Shown here: positions 48,081-61,566 of the stretch, piece after piece | Numbering within the stretch: the stretch's first letter is position 1 | How the letters are laid out: every line of letters begins with the position of its first letter | Source: Heterodera schachtii | Taxonomy: Eukaryota; Nematoda; Chromadorea; Rhabditida; Heteroderidae | DNA length: 64,000 bases | Assembly: GCA_023374025.1 (NCBI GenBank) | Contig: SIJG01000048.1 | Location: forward strand, 708,646 to 772,645 | Reading direction: 5' to 3' | The notes under the pieces: generated by a model | Told to the model about the DNA's origin: nothing | The model's input: the letters and a program-made list of their open reading frames with translations, nothing else | Databases searched by the model: none | Translations under genes and position numbers: made by a program

Positions 48081-48412
48081 TGTTCGGTCTTTAAGCCGAC
48101 ACAATAAAATGTTTATTTGTAAAACAAATAAATTAAAACAATTTAAATAAAATGGGCGAAGTCGGTAGCGGAATAAATATTGGAGGAGAACAAATATTTA
48201 GGCGAGTGAAAGAGTGCATAAAATTAACAACTGAATGAATGAGGGGAATGGACATGCAAAGGACAATATATTAATCAATAGTGTCTTACATGATAAAAGG
48301 AAGACACAAAAATAGAGAGTGGGGAAAATGGAGAGGAAAAGAAAAAGACAAATGCAAAAGGGAAAATAATGCAAATGTGTTCTTTCATCTCTCGGGGTTG
48401 ACCACCCGAACA
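48081..48412 (-). repeat. 5' LTR of Ty3/Gypsy element
   Basis: 332 bp, same termini as the 3' LTR. It differs by a few substitutions and one- or two-base indels (for example TCTTTAAGCC against TCTTCAAGCC). Confidence 0.95.
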
Positions 48413-51400
48413 AAATAAATATTTGTTTTTCAATAAAATGATAAAATACTTAATTGTTTATAATTGTATACATTCGCTTGCAAGTTTATTTTTACCCTCA
48501 TAAATAAAAAATTTTAATTCGTATTTTGCAAAATATTTTCTCACATAATAAAATGAATAAAATTTATTCTCATAAAAATTATTTTTTCGGTTCTCCTTAG
48601 AAAAAAAAAATTATAAATGAAATCACTTATTTTTCTATTGTTTATCTTAAAAAATATTTTTATATGGGTTTATTTATTTGAGCTTTTTAATAACTTAAAA
48701 AATAAGATTTATCTTATTCTATTTAGACTATTTTTTAAATTTAAATTATTCAAAAATATTTAAAAAAAAGATAATCATAATAAAAATACAAAATAATAAC
48801 CAGAAAATAAATAAAGGAAATAAAAGATAAATGTTTTAATGCTTTAATCTGTTTAATTTATAACTAAAATATAATTGAAGAACAAAACAGTGATTTGTGC
48901 ATATTTATGAAACATGAAAATAATATTACATAAATAAATGTTAGCTTATTAAAAATTAATTTTTTTTAAAAATCAAAAATAATATGGCTTATAAATAACC
49001 GAAAATTACGAATGCAAAATATAAATAAAATCTAATGTAAAAACTTAATATAGACAAAAGTACGTACATCAGAATAGATCCGCCGACAGAAGAACTCTGT
49101 GCGGGATTTTATTTTAATGAGAAATATCAATTATGTTAAATCCACAAAATTTATTTGGAATATAAATATTTTGCTTAATAAATTTTAATTTTAATTAAAT
49201 GAAATAAAATAACAATATTTACTGTTCTCACATAAATACTTTTTTATATAAAAATAACAAAATTATAAATTTTATTTCTTCCTTTTCAACTGAAATAGTT
49301 AATAAAATTCAATAAAATTTAAGGGCTACTAATGAGTAACATCTAACAATCAGCATATAAAATAATAAAAATCCTAATTAATAAATATTTACATTTAAAT
49401 AATTTATAAAAATTAATGCACCTTAATATCAATCAATAATTCAATGGCAAAATAGCAAAAGGTTATAGAAAGATGATAAACATATTATTAATTTAATAAA
49501 ATTCTAATTTAACAAAACAAGAAGAAAATAAAAAAGAACAGCCGACTGAGCAGTTCCACCAGTCTGTCTGCCCGACGAGTTAATTAAAAAAAAATTTTTT
49601 TTTAATAAACTTTAATCATCTTTAGTTAATTTTCAAAAAAATTTCGGCATTTAAAATATTAAAATATACATTATTTTCTTAATGAAAGTTTAACCTTTAA
49701 ATATTTTAAATTATTTAAAAAAAATTTCTTCAATGAAAATTTTTAATAAAAAATTTATATAAATTTACTTTCTTTAATCATTTCAACGGAAGAAATCTTC
49801 AATAATTGTAAAACTATTAGAAAACCCAAAATATTTATGAAAACATCTTAGAAAATAATTTTTTTTTTTTTAATCAATTCATAAACAAAGATAGTTTCAA
49901 TAGAAAAATAAGAATTATTCAAAAGAATTCTCTATTGCATATTATTTAGTTTAATTATACAAAACCCATAAATAATAACAAAAATTAATATAAATGAAAA
50001 AACATTGAATCTGAAGCAATTAACTGAAATAATATTTCAAAGTAATTAAAAACGAATGGTAATAAAAAGAAAGCAAAAAATATCAAATATATAAATAAAA
50101 GTGCCACCGTTAAAATTCTTCCAATCTTATCGCCGGAACGTATTCATCGCGTTACCGAGTTGGTAATAGTTAAAAAATAATAATAATTCTAGCATTCAAA
50201 AGCAATGCTAGTGTAAAGTTAAATTTTTCTCAATAAAAATGTACATTCAAAATATTAATTTTATTAATTTAAAAATTAAAAGGAATAAGCCTTTTTAGTA
50301 TGGTATGAATTAATGGAAAAATAATAATACAAATACAATATACAAATATTTGTTATTTCTTTATGATATGGAAAATTAGTTAATTTGTTAACACATCAAT
50401 TACAAGTTATTAATAGTTTATAATGTATATTTATTTAATTAAAAAATATTCTTTTTAAGAAACAAAATATTCAACGTGTAAAATGGTTGAAAAGAATATT
50501 TTATACATTTTTTAAAATTAAATTGAACTAACAAAAATAAACAAAAAAACAAAAATTGAAAACCATCAAATAAATAAAATCACTAAAAAATTATTATTTA
50601 TAAAAAAGATAAAAAGGCATTATATTTTTACTCTTTCAATAAATCATTAAAGAATAATTTCTTAATTTTTTAGTAATTAAATCATTTCCTATCAACTCGA
50701 ATTTCAAAATTTAATATTCGTTATTAATTAAGTTACTTTTATAATTATTTAAATGTACGACTATGAATGTTATTAAAGCAAAAATTAAATTCGTATTTTT
50801 GTCAAATATTTATTTTTTATATTAATGTTAAAAAAATGAAAATATTATATTTATAACTTACAAATGCATTGTATAATAAATTTTTCAGGGCACCGCGCAA
50901 ACAAAGTCTCAGCAAAACGCGAAAATATTAAATAAAAAATATTTATTTTCTGAAAATTATCATTTATTAATAAAGTAAATAATGAAAAAAATATTTAGAT
51001 TTATTGAATCCTATTTTACTTAAAATAATTATAAATAATTGGATTCACAAAATTTATATTTACCAAAAATGATAAAATAACATTATATTTTAACCAATCA
51101 ATCGTATAAACAATGCAAAATGGAATTTAACTTTAAAGGAAGTCCTGTTGACAAACCAAGAAAATAAAAAAATTATCCTTTAAAAAGTAAACCATTTTTA
51201 CTTATTTCATTTGGTAAAATGATTTAAAAAATTTTATTTATGTAACGAGCTATTGTCGATGCAAAAACAAAAGGAACCTTTGAATCTATCAAATTATTTA
51301 ATTCAATATTCAAATCCAAACAATTATTATTTGTGAAATAAATAAAAATATATAATATTTATACATTATTAAATTTGGTAATTTATATTATCGAAATCGA

Positions 51401-51694
51401 TCGCCCTGAAAACATACATTAAGATCGTTCAATCCTCATGACAGTAAACAAATAAAAATTTAAATCTCAATTTAATAAATATGAAACAAAAAAATAAACA
51501 TAAAAAAGAATTCTAGTTTTAAAAAATGTCACATAAAATAAAAAATATATTTAATAAAAGTAAAATCTTTCTTTTCGAATAAAACTATTAATATCAATCA
51601 AATTGAAATAGAAAAATTTAAATAAAATATTTAAAATAATATAGAAAACCAAAAAAATTAAATTATAAAATTAAAACAATTGATAATCGATAAC
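48413..51694. other. AT-rich DNA, no supported gene
   Basis: Nothing recognised. Small GC-richer patches at 49070-49110, 49545-49580, 50100-50165 and 50890-50930 have no RNA-gene fold I can support. Confidence 0.6.
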
Positions 51695-52950
51695 TAGGGC
51701 TGCGATTTTTATGCACAAAAAATCGCGAAATGGGCACTATAAAAGGCAAATAAAAATTTTTATTAGCGCTTTTTAGGTAGCAAATCACGTTAAAATATAA
51801 TAGCAAATCATACCCATTAAAAGCTTAGAGTATTAACATTAAACGTTAATAATATAATTAATAAAAAATAATAATATTTATAATACAAAATAAATGAGTA
51901 AAAATCAATAACTTCTCTAATTTGTTCTTTTTCGTCAATATTTTTCGCATTTTAATTGCTTTTCAATTTCTTCTTTTCTTCCTTGGCGTTTTCTTTTGGC
52001 TTTTATACATTTTTTCCATTTTTGCTCAAATTGTTCCCGAATTCTTTTAATGTCCGTTGGTTCGTTTGAAATTTGTTTTCCTTTTACGTTTTTTATAAGA
52101 CCAATTTTTTTCCTCTTTAATTTAATTTTAACATTTTGATATTTTTAAAACAATTTTTAGTAGAATTAATAAAAAAAAAATTTAATTTTATTATCTAATA
52201 AAACAGCACACTTCAATCTATATCAGCCTTAAAGATTTATCGTTTCTCGATAACCCGAATTGAGGAATTACTCTTTGTTTTTGGGGTCTCGTTTCTCGTA
52301 CCGTTTCTCATGGTCCTTTCTCGGTTCTCGATTCTCGGTAAAATCATTTCACGCATAACCCTATAAAATGCTATATAAAAATAGATAATAATTTTTTCAT
52401 TACTGTTAATGGGAGTTACATTTAAAACTAATAAACGAAATATCAATTATTTTCTCTTACATTAATATTATAATTTATTGAGATGCATATTTTTTTTCAT
52501 GGTTATTTTTTGGAAAAAAATTCTTTGTAAAAAATAGGCACAAAATGTCATAAAAATGACAAAAATAGTTTTAGATTACATTTTAATATTTCAAAATTAA
52601 TTTTTTATATATAATTTTTTGAAAAAAAAAATTTGATTTTTAGGGATACATTTTCAAAATTTTTTTTTAATTTTTAACAAAAATTTCTATAAATTCTCCA
52701 AAATCCTCAAAATATGTTAAAAAAGTGAAAATATGTACGAAAAATTGCGAAATATGTATGAAAAAGTCCAAAATATGTATAAAAATATGTACATATGTAA
52801 TATGTAGAAAAATCCCAAAATATTTAAAAATATGTAAATAAAAGTCCCAACTTTTGTTCGCAAACACAAAAAAGAAAGTGTTTTTCCCACTAATTAGGCT
52901 ATGGAGAATCCAGGAAAAAAATATGTATTTACATAAAATTAGCAGCCCTA
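51695..52950. mobile_element. hAT-like DNA element, long copy
   Basis: The ends are inverted: TAGGGCTGC at the left, GCAGCCCTA at the right, with weaker similarity for another ~10 bp. The right 330 bp contain many ATATGTA motifs, like the subterminal motif clusters that hAT transposases bind. The right end recurs at 10240-10549 and the left end at 33045-33115 (inverted), so this is a dispersed family. The eight bases on each side do not match, so no target duplication supports the superfamily call. No full transposase is present. Confidence 0.6.
51935..52114 (-). pseudogene. Basic coding remnant inside hAT-like element
   Basis: On the minus strand, after an acceptor-like AAATTAAAG, a 59-codon frame runs to TGA. 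It contains KGKQISNEPTDIKRIREQFE, then QKWKKCIKAKRKRQGRKEEI and EKQLKCEKY. The charged composition is unlike fortuitous frames here and suggests a real exon or an exon remnant, perhaps of a protein carried by the element. No family is recognised. Confidence 0.35.
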
Positions 52951-54997
52951 TTTATTATAATTTCTGTTAAAATGAAAATTTTAAATTTTCTAATGTTAAA
53001 AAAATAACTTTATAGTTGATTTAATCGTGACAATAAAATGGTTAAAAAGTGAACAAAACTGTTGCAAATTTTTTTTTATTAATTTTAAATATTAAAACAT
53101 TTTTCTTTAACAATAAATGCAGCTTAAATGGTGAAAATTGATTTTGTTATTTTTATTATTGGACTTTTTTTTATCTAAAACAACATAAGAAATTATATAA
53201 ATAATTTAAAACGGAAATTTATTGCATTTATGCGATATTAATGATAATATTTTCCTCGAAAAACAATAATAATTAGTAAACCTAATTACAAAATATTAAA
53301 TATATTCAACCTGATTTTATTCAAATAATTCAATTTTAAAAAATAATTCCAATTAAAAAGAAAATTTAAGTTTCATTTAAAAAGAATTCACATAAATTCT
53401 TTTTTTGCAAAAAAACGAGATTGGGAAAACCTTAAATTCTTATTAACAAAAAGAATTTTAAAAATTTAAATGAAAATATAATTAATGATAGTTTAAAGAA
53501 ACAAATGAAAATTTCAAAATTGCGCCAAATATTGAAAAATAGAGTAAATCTGAAAATTTGTGAATTTTCATTTTCAAATACATATTCATCAACTGTAATT
53601 TTAATTAATTTTCTTAATCAATAAAAGTTTTGCCTAATTTAATCATTGAGCAGTTAAATGCAAAAAATTTTTTTATTAATTGTTTTTTCTTAAATTCAAG
53701 GCCATTTAATTTGATTAAAATATTTTACATTTTTGGAATTATTTTTTAAACATATAAATAATTTAAATATTCAATTAATAAAATTATTTAAATTCAATTT
53801 AAGAATGAACTGACCAAAATTAAAGAAAATTTAATTATTTTATTTTAATTTTTAAACTAAAAAATGACAAAATTGAGAATGAGGCAAATATGTCTACTTG
53901 AAATTGTATTATTTAAATAAAATTGAATTTATAATAATCATTATTAATAGAATGGATAATAGTAAAATTCAAAAAATTTAATATTTACAAAATAATAGGT
54001 ATATTAAAATTAAAACCTTTAATATGATTGAACTGAATGGTTTGAATGAAAGGCGAAAAACAAGAATGTCAGGCAACATCAGCTGCAGTAAAACTAGTTC
54101 AGCCCAAGAATGAAAATATTATATGTAAAGTTAGTTTCTATAAATTATTATATACTGTCAAAATAAAAAAACCTTATTTAAAAAAATAAATATGTAAAAA
54201 TTAAATAATAAATTGGAAATAGCTATTTTAAAGATTAAAAAGTCAAAGTTTCAAAAATTACTTTAATTAATTATTTTAATCTAAAAAATGTAATTAATTA
54301 TTTTAATCTAAAAAAATGTTTAATAGTTACAGCACTTTTGTGCCACCTAAATTATCAACAAATTAAATGATGTTTAATAGAGTAAATTTTTATTGAAAAT
54401 TAATAATAATTTAATTTACTTAGAATTAAGGAACTCTTTGATCAGACATATCATTAATGGCGAACATTGGCGGCAGTCAATCAACATATATTAAAATTTA
54501 AAAAAACATAATTATTATTTAAAATTGAATTTAAAAAATTTAGGTAACCGTATATTTAGCATTGTTAGATATTAAAAGCACACGGATTTTCTTTTTTCCT
54601 TTTAAAAATGATCTAGCAAATATGAATATTTTAAACAAATAGCTTCATAAAATAATAATAATTCAATAAACCAAAAAATAAAAATTTTTAGATTTATCAA
54701 TTTGTTCAACAAATTTATTTTTTAATCGATATCGATTGCCATAAAAAAACTAAGAATGCATCAAAAATCAAGATCTAAAAATATATTTTACACATTAAAA
54801 ATTTTCTTATAATATTTAGTAACTTTTATATTAAAATTCTTTTTTTTTCACAAAATAGCCTATACACAATGCGAAAGGTTTAAATTTTTATTTCTATCAT
54901 AGTTCAAATTGAAAAAGTACAAATATTTTTAAATAAATAAAGGTTTTCAGTAAATCGCTATTATATTTATTTCAAAACATTTGCACTTTTTTTTAAA
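52951..54997. other. AT-rich DNA, no supported gene
   Basis: Nothing recognised. ATTAATTATTTTAATCTAAAAAA is tandemly repeated at about 54267-54320. Confidence 0.6.
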
Positions 54998-55190
54998 GGC
55001 ACAATTTATTATAATAAATTAAAACAATGAGATTAAAACCATATGACAAAGGTTAAAATTCAAAAATTTCATTTATGATTTATTTTCAGTAAATTGTTGT
55101 AAATAATTCAAATTAAATTTAAAAATGAAAAAGATTTAAACAATTCATTTCTATTTTCAAATGTAAAATAATTTATTCACTTGCTATAAA
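54998..55190 (+). repeat. ~190-bp duplication, copy 1
   Basis: Shares GAAAAAGATTTAAACAATTC, TCTATTTTCAAATGTAAA and flanking blocks with 55990-56175 in the same orientation. Confidence 0.8.
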
Positions 55191-55989
55191 TTATTTAAAT
55201 TACATTGCGTTTTTACATGTCAATAGTCAAATTATTTATTAACTTCTAATATTAATATCTTGTTTTAATTATGAGCCAACTGTTGTTTTGAAATTTCATA
55301 GGTTTAAGTTAATTACTTAGCTTAATGAAATATTAAAATTACCGACATTAACTAGAAAACAATTAAAATTTTGTATCATGATTAAAGCCACAAAAAGAAC
55401 GATAAATACTAAGTTTGTTAATTATAAATTTAAATTTAATTTCATTTGAATAAATTATTTTTCGTATTTATTCTAATTGTATGATGTAAATTTTAATAAT
55501 ATAATTAATACTAATATATTTAAGCTGAAAACGATTTAAGAAAAAAACCAATAGGAAAACTGTGTTGAGAGAATAAATAATAATAAAACCAATAAAAATG
55601 AATCAGTTTTGCCACAATAAATAAAATATATTATACAAATGTAGCAATTTATAATAATGAATAATAAAATTTCAATTTAGCAACAAAATATATTTATATG
55701 AATTTACCTTTAAGAAGGTATAATAAGTTAAAAAACAAAATATCTATAAATCATAAAAATATCCCATTTATATTTTAGCTGTATTTAAAAAAATTTAAAA
55801 ATTCAATAATGCTTTGCAACCTGCTGCTGAACATAACACATAAAGCGTTTTGCAACGAGTTATTTTAAATAAATTAAAAAATAATAAATAATCTGTGCAA
55901 CATAAAATTAAATCAAATAAAAAAGTTTAACTTAGATTATTCATATTACCTTTACAATAATTTAATGAGTATAATAATAATAATTAAAT
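55191..55989. other. AT-rich spacer between the 190-bp duplicates
   Basis: Nothing recognised. Confidence 0.5.
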
Positions 55990-56175
55990 TTGCACAACTT
56001 ATTATAATAAATCAAAATCAATGAGATGAAAAAGTTACAAATTCAAAAATTGATTTATGATTTACTTTTTGGTAAATTGTTGGAAATAATTCTTTTAAAT
56101 TAAATTTAAAAAATGAAAAAGATTTAAACAATTCATGTCTATTTTCAAATGTAAATAATTTATTCATTGGCTATA
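55990..56175 (+). repeat. ~190-bp duplication, copy 2
   Basis: Direct-orientation partner of 54998-55190, about 0.99 kb downstream, with small indels. Confidence 0.8.
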
Positions 56176-57816
56176 AAAGTATCATATGCACAAAATTAAA
56201 CAATTAGTTTAGTATATTTTTAAAAATTTTTATTTTTTAAAACAAAAATATTTAAAATTAAAATATGATTATATTAATACTCCAATAACTTTAAAATTAA
56301 ATTCCAAAAATTACATCCACTTCGTATTAATTGCATGATACATTAAAACTTTAAAAATGTTTTATAATCTATAAAATAATACAAAAAATCTTAAAAAGCT
56401 TTTATTCGACCGGATCTTAACGTGAGGTGTTATTTATTTATCTATTTAAAAATTTTTAAATTCATTTTTTGTAAATTTACCATAAATTTGCTATTAAAAA
56501 GAATTAGTAAATTTATTGCATCAAATGAATAAATATATCAAACATTTTTTTTGTTCCAAAATATATAGAGGGCATTTCTTTTTTAAATAAATCAAACAGT
56601 AAAGACTCAAAAATTTTGGAATATTTGACGGGCCAAGAGGCTCGAAAAAGAAATCGGACATTCATAAAAAAGTTAAATTAAACCACTTCTTAAATGAATA
56701 AAGAGAACCAATTAGAAAACACCGACCCATAATAAAAGATTTGATTTTATTGAAGAATAGTTAGTTACATACTCATATTTGTTCAAAAAACTACGTCAGT
56801 GAGCAGAAATTTAAGGTTAATATAGGTTGGCAAAGTGTTGTTGCAATTAAAAATTATTAATTTAATTCAAAATCGTTTGTAACAGTTTCTTTGATCAATG
56901 AAAATTAGATAAAATTATTATTTTTTAATATATATAATAAATTAATTATTTAAAAAATAATAATTTGTCTTTTAATAAATAACACATGATATTATAGATA
57001 TCATTAAATTCTTATATTTATTCTATAAAGATTCACTAGTAAAAAAAAGTGAGATATTTTTTTGAATTATTTGGAAGAATATTTTATCTTATATTATATT
57101 TAAGGGATATTTATTTACATAATTACTGGATTGAATTGAATAATTTATTTCTGGGTTCTTTTAAGTTGAGAATAGGTTTTACTTTTGATGCACATCATTT
57201 TCTTAAATATCATAAATAATAAAATTTCTATTTATTATTTGCGGTTTTATTTTGAATTCTCGGTTTTGAAGCTTAAGCATGTTTGCCTCATCAGGGAAGC
57301 TTATTCTTTAAAGATTTCATTATTAAAATAATTTTATTCATATTCATTTAAAAAAATAGTAAAACATTTTTAAAACCACAAATTCAAAACAAAATTATTC
57401 AAGATATGATAAAAATGGCATTTATGAATTATTAAAATTAATTGGATACAAAGGAAGACAATGAATTCATAAAAAATTTTCTGTTTAAATATAAAATTAA
57501 ATTATTATTTTTAAATTAGATTAATATAAATATATTTAAATTATTTTATTTTTTAATTTATTATATTTAATTAAACGCGATAATTCTTATTCCCGTGAGA
57601 ATTGAATTTTGTCTCTTTCTAATTTATGCTTTTATTTTAAATTATTTCAAAAAACTGATCAATTTGCAGAAGGATAAATAAATTCTAATTTCAGACAATT
57701 TAATAAGTTCCAAAAGCTTTTGCAGTTAAATAATAAATAATAATTAATTGTTAAAAATATTGACTGGAAATCTAATTGAAAAAAATTGAAAAATAAATTC
57801 TAAATTATAATTTAAT
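56176..57816. other. AT-rich DNA, no supported gene
   Basis: Nothing recognised. Confidence 0.6.
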
Positions 57817-59720
57817 AATCGAGAAATGATGTGATAGTTTTTTCTTTTATAAGTAAATTTTTAATATTACAGTTAAATTTGCTAATAATAATCATTTACT
57901 TTGTTTTGCTCAAAAATCAGATATTAAGTATTACAACAAATGATAATTGTTAAAAATGGAAGAGAGTAAAATTTTAAAATTTGGAATTGTCCACTTTTAA
58001 AAGGGAATGAGCCGACACTGAAATTTATTATGGGCACACAAAAACATTTAAATGGCATAAACGTATTTAAAAAAAGAAGAATTTTACAATTACAAAGCAA
58101 AAATTCATTTTCTATATTAATAAAGGAAAATATAAATTTATTAAACTAAATAATATAATCGAACTTAATTTAAGCAAGAAAAATAATAAAAAATATATTA
58201 TAAAATTATATATTTTTAGGAATAAATTATAATAATTTATGATGAAAAAGAATGTACAATAAGCAAATATTATTAAACAAGTTTGAAAAATTTAATAAAA
58301 CATTTTTTAATTATTTTTAAATATACAAAAATAGCTGAGAAGAAAATTTATTTAATAGTGCCCTTCAAAAAAATAATAAAATAATGAAAAATAAAACGTC
58401 CTGATACAAACGAGATGATTACGATGCACATTTGGGACACAGACAACATGAGAATATTCATAAAAAATTCATATAAAAACTTATTTATAAATACGAATTA
58501 AATTTTAAAAAAACATTATTACAAATCAATGTACATTAATTTTCTTTAACAAACCATATCAAATAAATAATTAAAATGTGAATGACAGAAAAATAAATAA
58601 AAATACGAATTTTTCGAGTAGGATGGCAATTTTTCTCAGTTATTAATACCATGAAGACGATAAACTTTTCAATGTACATTAAATTGCTTCTATTTCATTG
58701 TTTATCGCCAAAATTTCATTTTTTTCTTGATAAAAAATTTTAGGTTTAAAAACTTTTCTCATTGTAAAAAAATTATAAATTAATTAATAATTTATAACAA
58801 TTGACTTTTCACTAAGTTTGTTTTTGAAGTGGAAATAAATGATTTAATTTCAATTTAGATTTTCAATATTTAATTTAATTTGTTAACAAAACCAAATATC
58901 AATTTTTGATGGTGTATGAATAACATATTTTTTAACACAAAAATGCTTAAGCGCCGCTTTAATTTTCTTTTATTTTTTTATCACATATTCATTCTATATA
59001 AAAGGTAAATAATTCTCTAGTCAAAATTTGAAGAATTATCAAAGAAAATATATAAGGAATTCTCCATAATTTGTTTTTAAAATTTTTGTTATTAATTTAA
59101 TTTCTAACATGTTACTTGAAATCTTATTAGTTTTTAATTATTAATTTAATTACTGACAGGCTACTTGAATTCAAAAAAACTTAATTCGAATCGTAATCAG
59201 ATTTAATTAACCCTTTTTTATTATCTTTTTAAAGAGTAAAATCTATATAAATAAGATTAATTAGATCAAAAAAAAAAAAATTAATTTTAGTTTTTTTCAC
59301 ATTTTGAATAAAATTTAAAAAAAAACTGTTTTTTTAATAATTAGTTAATTTTAAATTAAATTTAAATTAACTTACATTAAATAATAAGCAATAAAAAAAA
59401 TTCTAAAACAAAATAAACTATTTATATTTTATTTAATACCTTATAAAACAAAAATATAAATTCTTTTTAAAATAAAAGTAAAAATTATAATAAAGTATTT
59501 TTATTTAGAATTTTTATTAATTAGAAAAATATTGATGAAATATATTTTTTTAAATTATCTTAGAAAAGTCAATATATTTTTTTTTATAATGTCATTAACC
59601 GAAAGTTTTTATATGCCAAATTCCTTCGCGATTCTAATCTGATTTTAATTATTAATGTATTTTATTTTATTGTTTTAACCTATTAAATTATGTTATCAAA
59701 ATTTTTAATTGTTTTAGTAT
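57817..59720. repeat. Segmental duplication, copy B
   Basis: Same orientation and block order as 41148-42110 but twice as long. Blocks match at 57817-57838, 58780-58960, 59013-59066, 59085-59140 and 59650-59715. B has about 940 bp extra after the first block and about 490 bp extra before the last. Confidence 0.85.
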
Positions 59721-61112
59721 TTTTACCAAATTAAATGGTGTTGAAACTTTAAGAAAAAAAAGTATGATTAATTAAAAATTTTTCCAATCTCCTTTTTTTT
59801 CATAATAAAGTATTTATGTTAATTCTTTTTTAAACGTAATTTAAATTTTCCTTTTAATTTGAATTATTTTTTAAAGTTTATTTATTTAAATAAATTATTT
59901 TTCTTAGAATTCTTATATTCTTCTGTGATATATAATAATTAAGGTTTTATAAAATTCCAGTTAAATTATCAAAGAGTTAAAAAATGAAAAAAACTTTTAT
60001 ACTATGCACTAACATTGAATATTTCTTATTTAGAACAATTTCAAAAAAAAATTTATGCTTAAACTTTTTAATTACTTTCAATATCGAGTTATTTTATTAT
60101 ATAAAAATTTTATACAATTTTAGTTAAATTTTAGCTCGCTTTTTAATTTTAAATTTGAAAATTGATGGATATTTAAGGAAATTATATATTTTTACAATTT
60201 TATTATGTGTAATATATTTCAAACTGTATAAATTTTTTTTGAATAATTTTTAAATTATTTAATAATCATATTAAATTTTTTTGTATTTGTTAAAATAATT
60301 TATATTTATTTACAATTGCTTTATTTGTTATTCATATTTTTTTCTTATGCGTGATAATTTCATTCTTTCCAAAGAATGTTGAAGTAAATAATTTTCAAAA
60401 TATGGTTTATGTTCAATTATTATGGAAAAATTAAAAAATTCCCGTTAAAAAATATGATATTAATTAGTTTTTTCGTTAAAAAATAAGAATTTATTTTGAA
60501 AAAATAATAATTTGGCAATTTTAAGAACATTTAGTTTTTGAGTTAAATTTTTATTTTTGTTTTCTTGCTATTGTCAGTCATAATTGCAAAGTAATGTTTT
60601 GGTTATGCTTTTTGCTAATTTTTTATTATTTATGTTTATATTTTTTTGCTTAGAGTTAACAATTAAAACTTTTATTTTTATTTTCATGCTGTGAATCCCA
60701 AGTATGTGTTCGCTTCTTAAGTGCATTCAATTAAATTTTTTGTTTCTTTTTATTAATATTGTGATAGATTATAGAAATTTTAGTGTTTATTATTTAAATT
60801 TTTATTAACAAATATGTAAATTTTTGTCATAATTCGTAAAATTAAATTTTCGTTAATATATCTTTTTTTATCATTTATTTATAATTTATTAAATTACATA
60901 AACCTTAATTAATAATTTCTTATTTATTATGTTTTTAAAATTTAAAATTCAGTAACTGTGGGATTTCCATTAATTTCCATATGCTTTAGTTTTATAATAA
61001 TTTAATTTGGAAAATAATATTAATTATCAAAATAAAAAATTTTTTGGACAACACCAAGAATTATATTTATGTTATGTTTTGGTGTATTGAAGAATATAAA
61101 TTTTATTTTTAT
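59721..61112. other. AT-rich DNA, no supported gene
   Basis: Strongly T-rich plus strand; nothing recognised. Confidence 0.6.
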
Positions 61113-61250
61113 TTGAGACCTAGCCGGGCCCGGGTTCTACGAGCGCGGCAACCCGGCCTGGCGGTTTTTGGAAAAACCCGGCTTGACCGGGTTTTGAGAG
61201 GCCGGGCCCGGAACCCGTCATTTTTGGCCAGGTTTTACCGGGTCATGTAG
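61113..61250. repeat. CCCGG-rich island, copy 2
   Basis: Contains repeated AACCCGG/CCGGGTT motifs in both orientations (GCCGGGCCCGGGTTC, GGCCGGGCCCGGAACCCG). The plus-strand frame through it is a by-product. It could be the GC-rich end of a DNA transposon; terminal repeats are not defined. Confidence 0.6.
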
Positions 61251-61492
61251 CCAAAATTTGTTCTTATTTCTTCGAAAATCTCTTTGGCATAATGTTTATA
61301 AATGTTTTTTTGTAAATTTTCTGGTTAAATTTTTTCATTGAACAATTTTACTTTATAGAAAAAATAATTTAGATGTTTTTCTTTTTAATTTTTAGAAAAT
61401 GAATTTTATTTGTGAAATTGGCCTATTTAAAAACGTCAAAGTTTTCTTTACGTAAAAAATAATATTCAGAAAAATCACAAAAATTGTTTTTT

Positions 61493-61566
61493 CTACAAAA
61501 TCTGTCAACAAATAGCATTAAAAATTACAAAGTTTCCCCCGGCGATGCCTATCGTCACCGCCGGAC
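61493..61566 (+). repeat. GCCTATCGGGACC repeat family, copy 5
   Basis: AAATCTGTCAACAAATAGCA, then TTAAAAATTACAAAG, then CCGGCGATGCCTATCGTCAC and CGCCGGACC. It matches the family consensus across about 75 bp. Confidence 0.65.

Larger units (their letters stand above)
44044..48412 (-). mobile_element. Ty3/Gypsy LTR retrotransposon, defective
   Basis: A 4.37-kb insertion with LTRs at 44044-44372 and 48081-48412 that differ at roughly ten positions. AAAT flanks both ends (44040-44043 and 48413-48416), a 4-bp target duplication. On the minus strand the order is 5' LTR, primer binding site, gag with zinc knuckle, protease, RT, RNase H, integrase tail, polypurine tract and 3' LTR. The coding part is broken by frameshifts, part of RNase H is deleted, and the integrase catalytic core is gone. 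It cannot move on its own, but its ends could still be used in trans. Confidence 0.95.

Noticed and set aside
52237..52446. Minus-strand frame rich in Arg/Glu/Thr inside the hAT-like element
   Set aside because: It reads a simple GAGAAACG-type low-complexity stretch.
61044..61250. 68-codon plus-strand frame rich in Arg
   Set aside because: Produced by the CCCGG-rich island, not by a gene.
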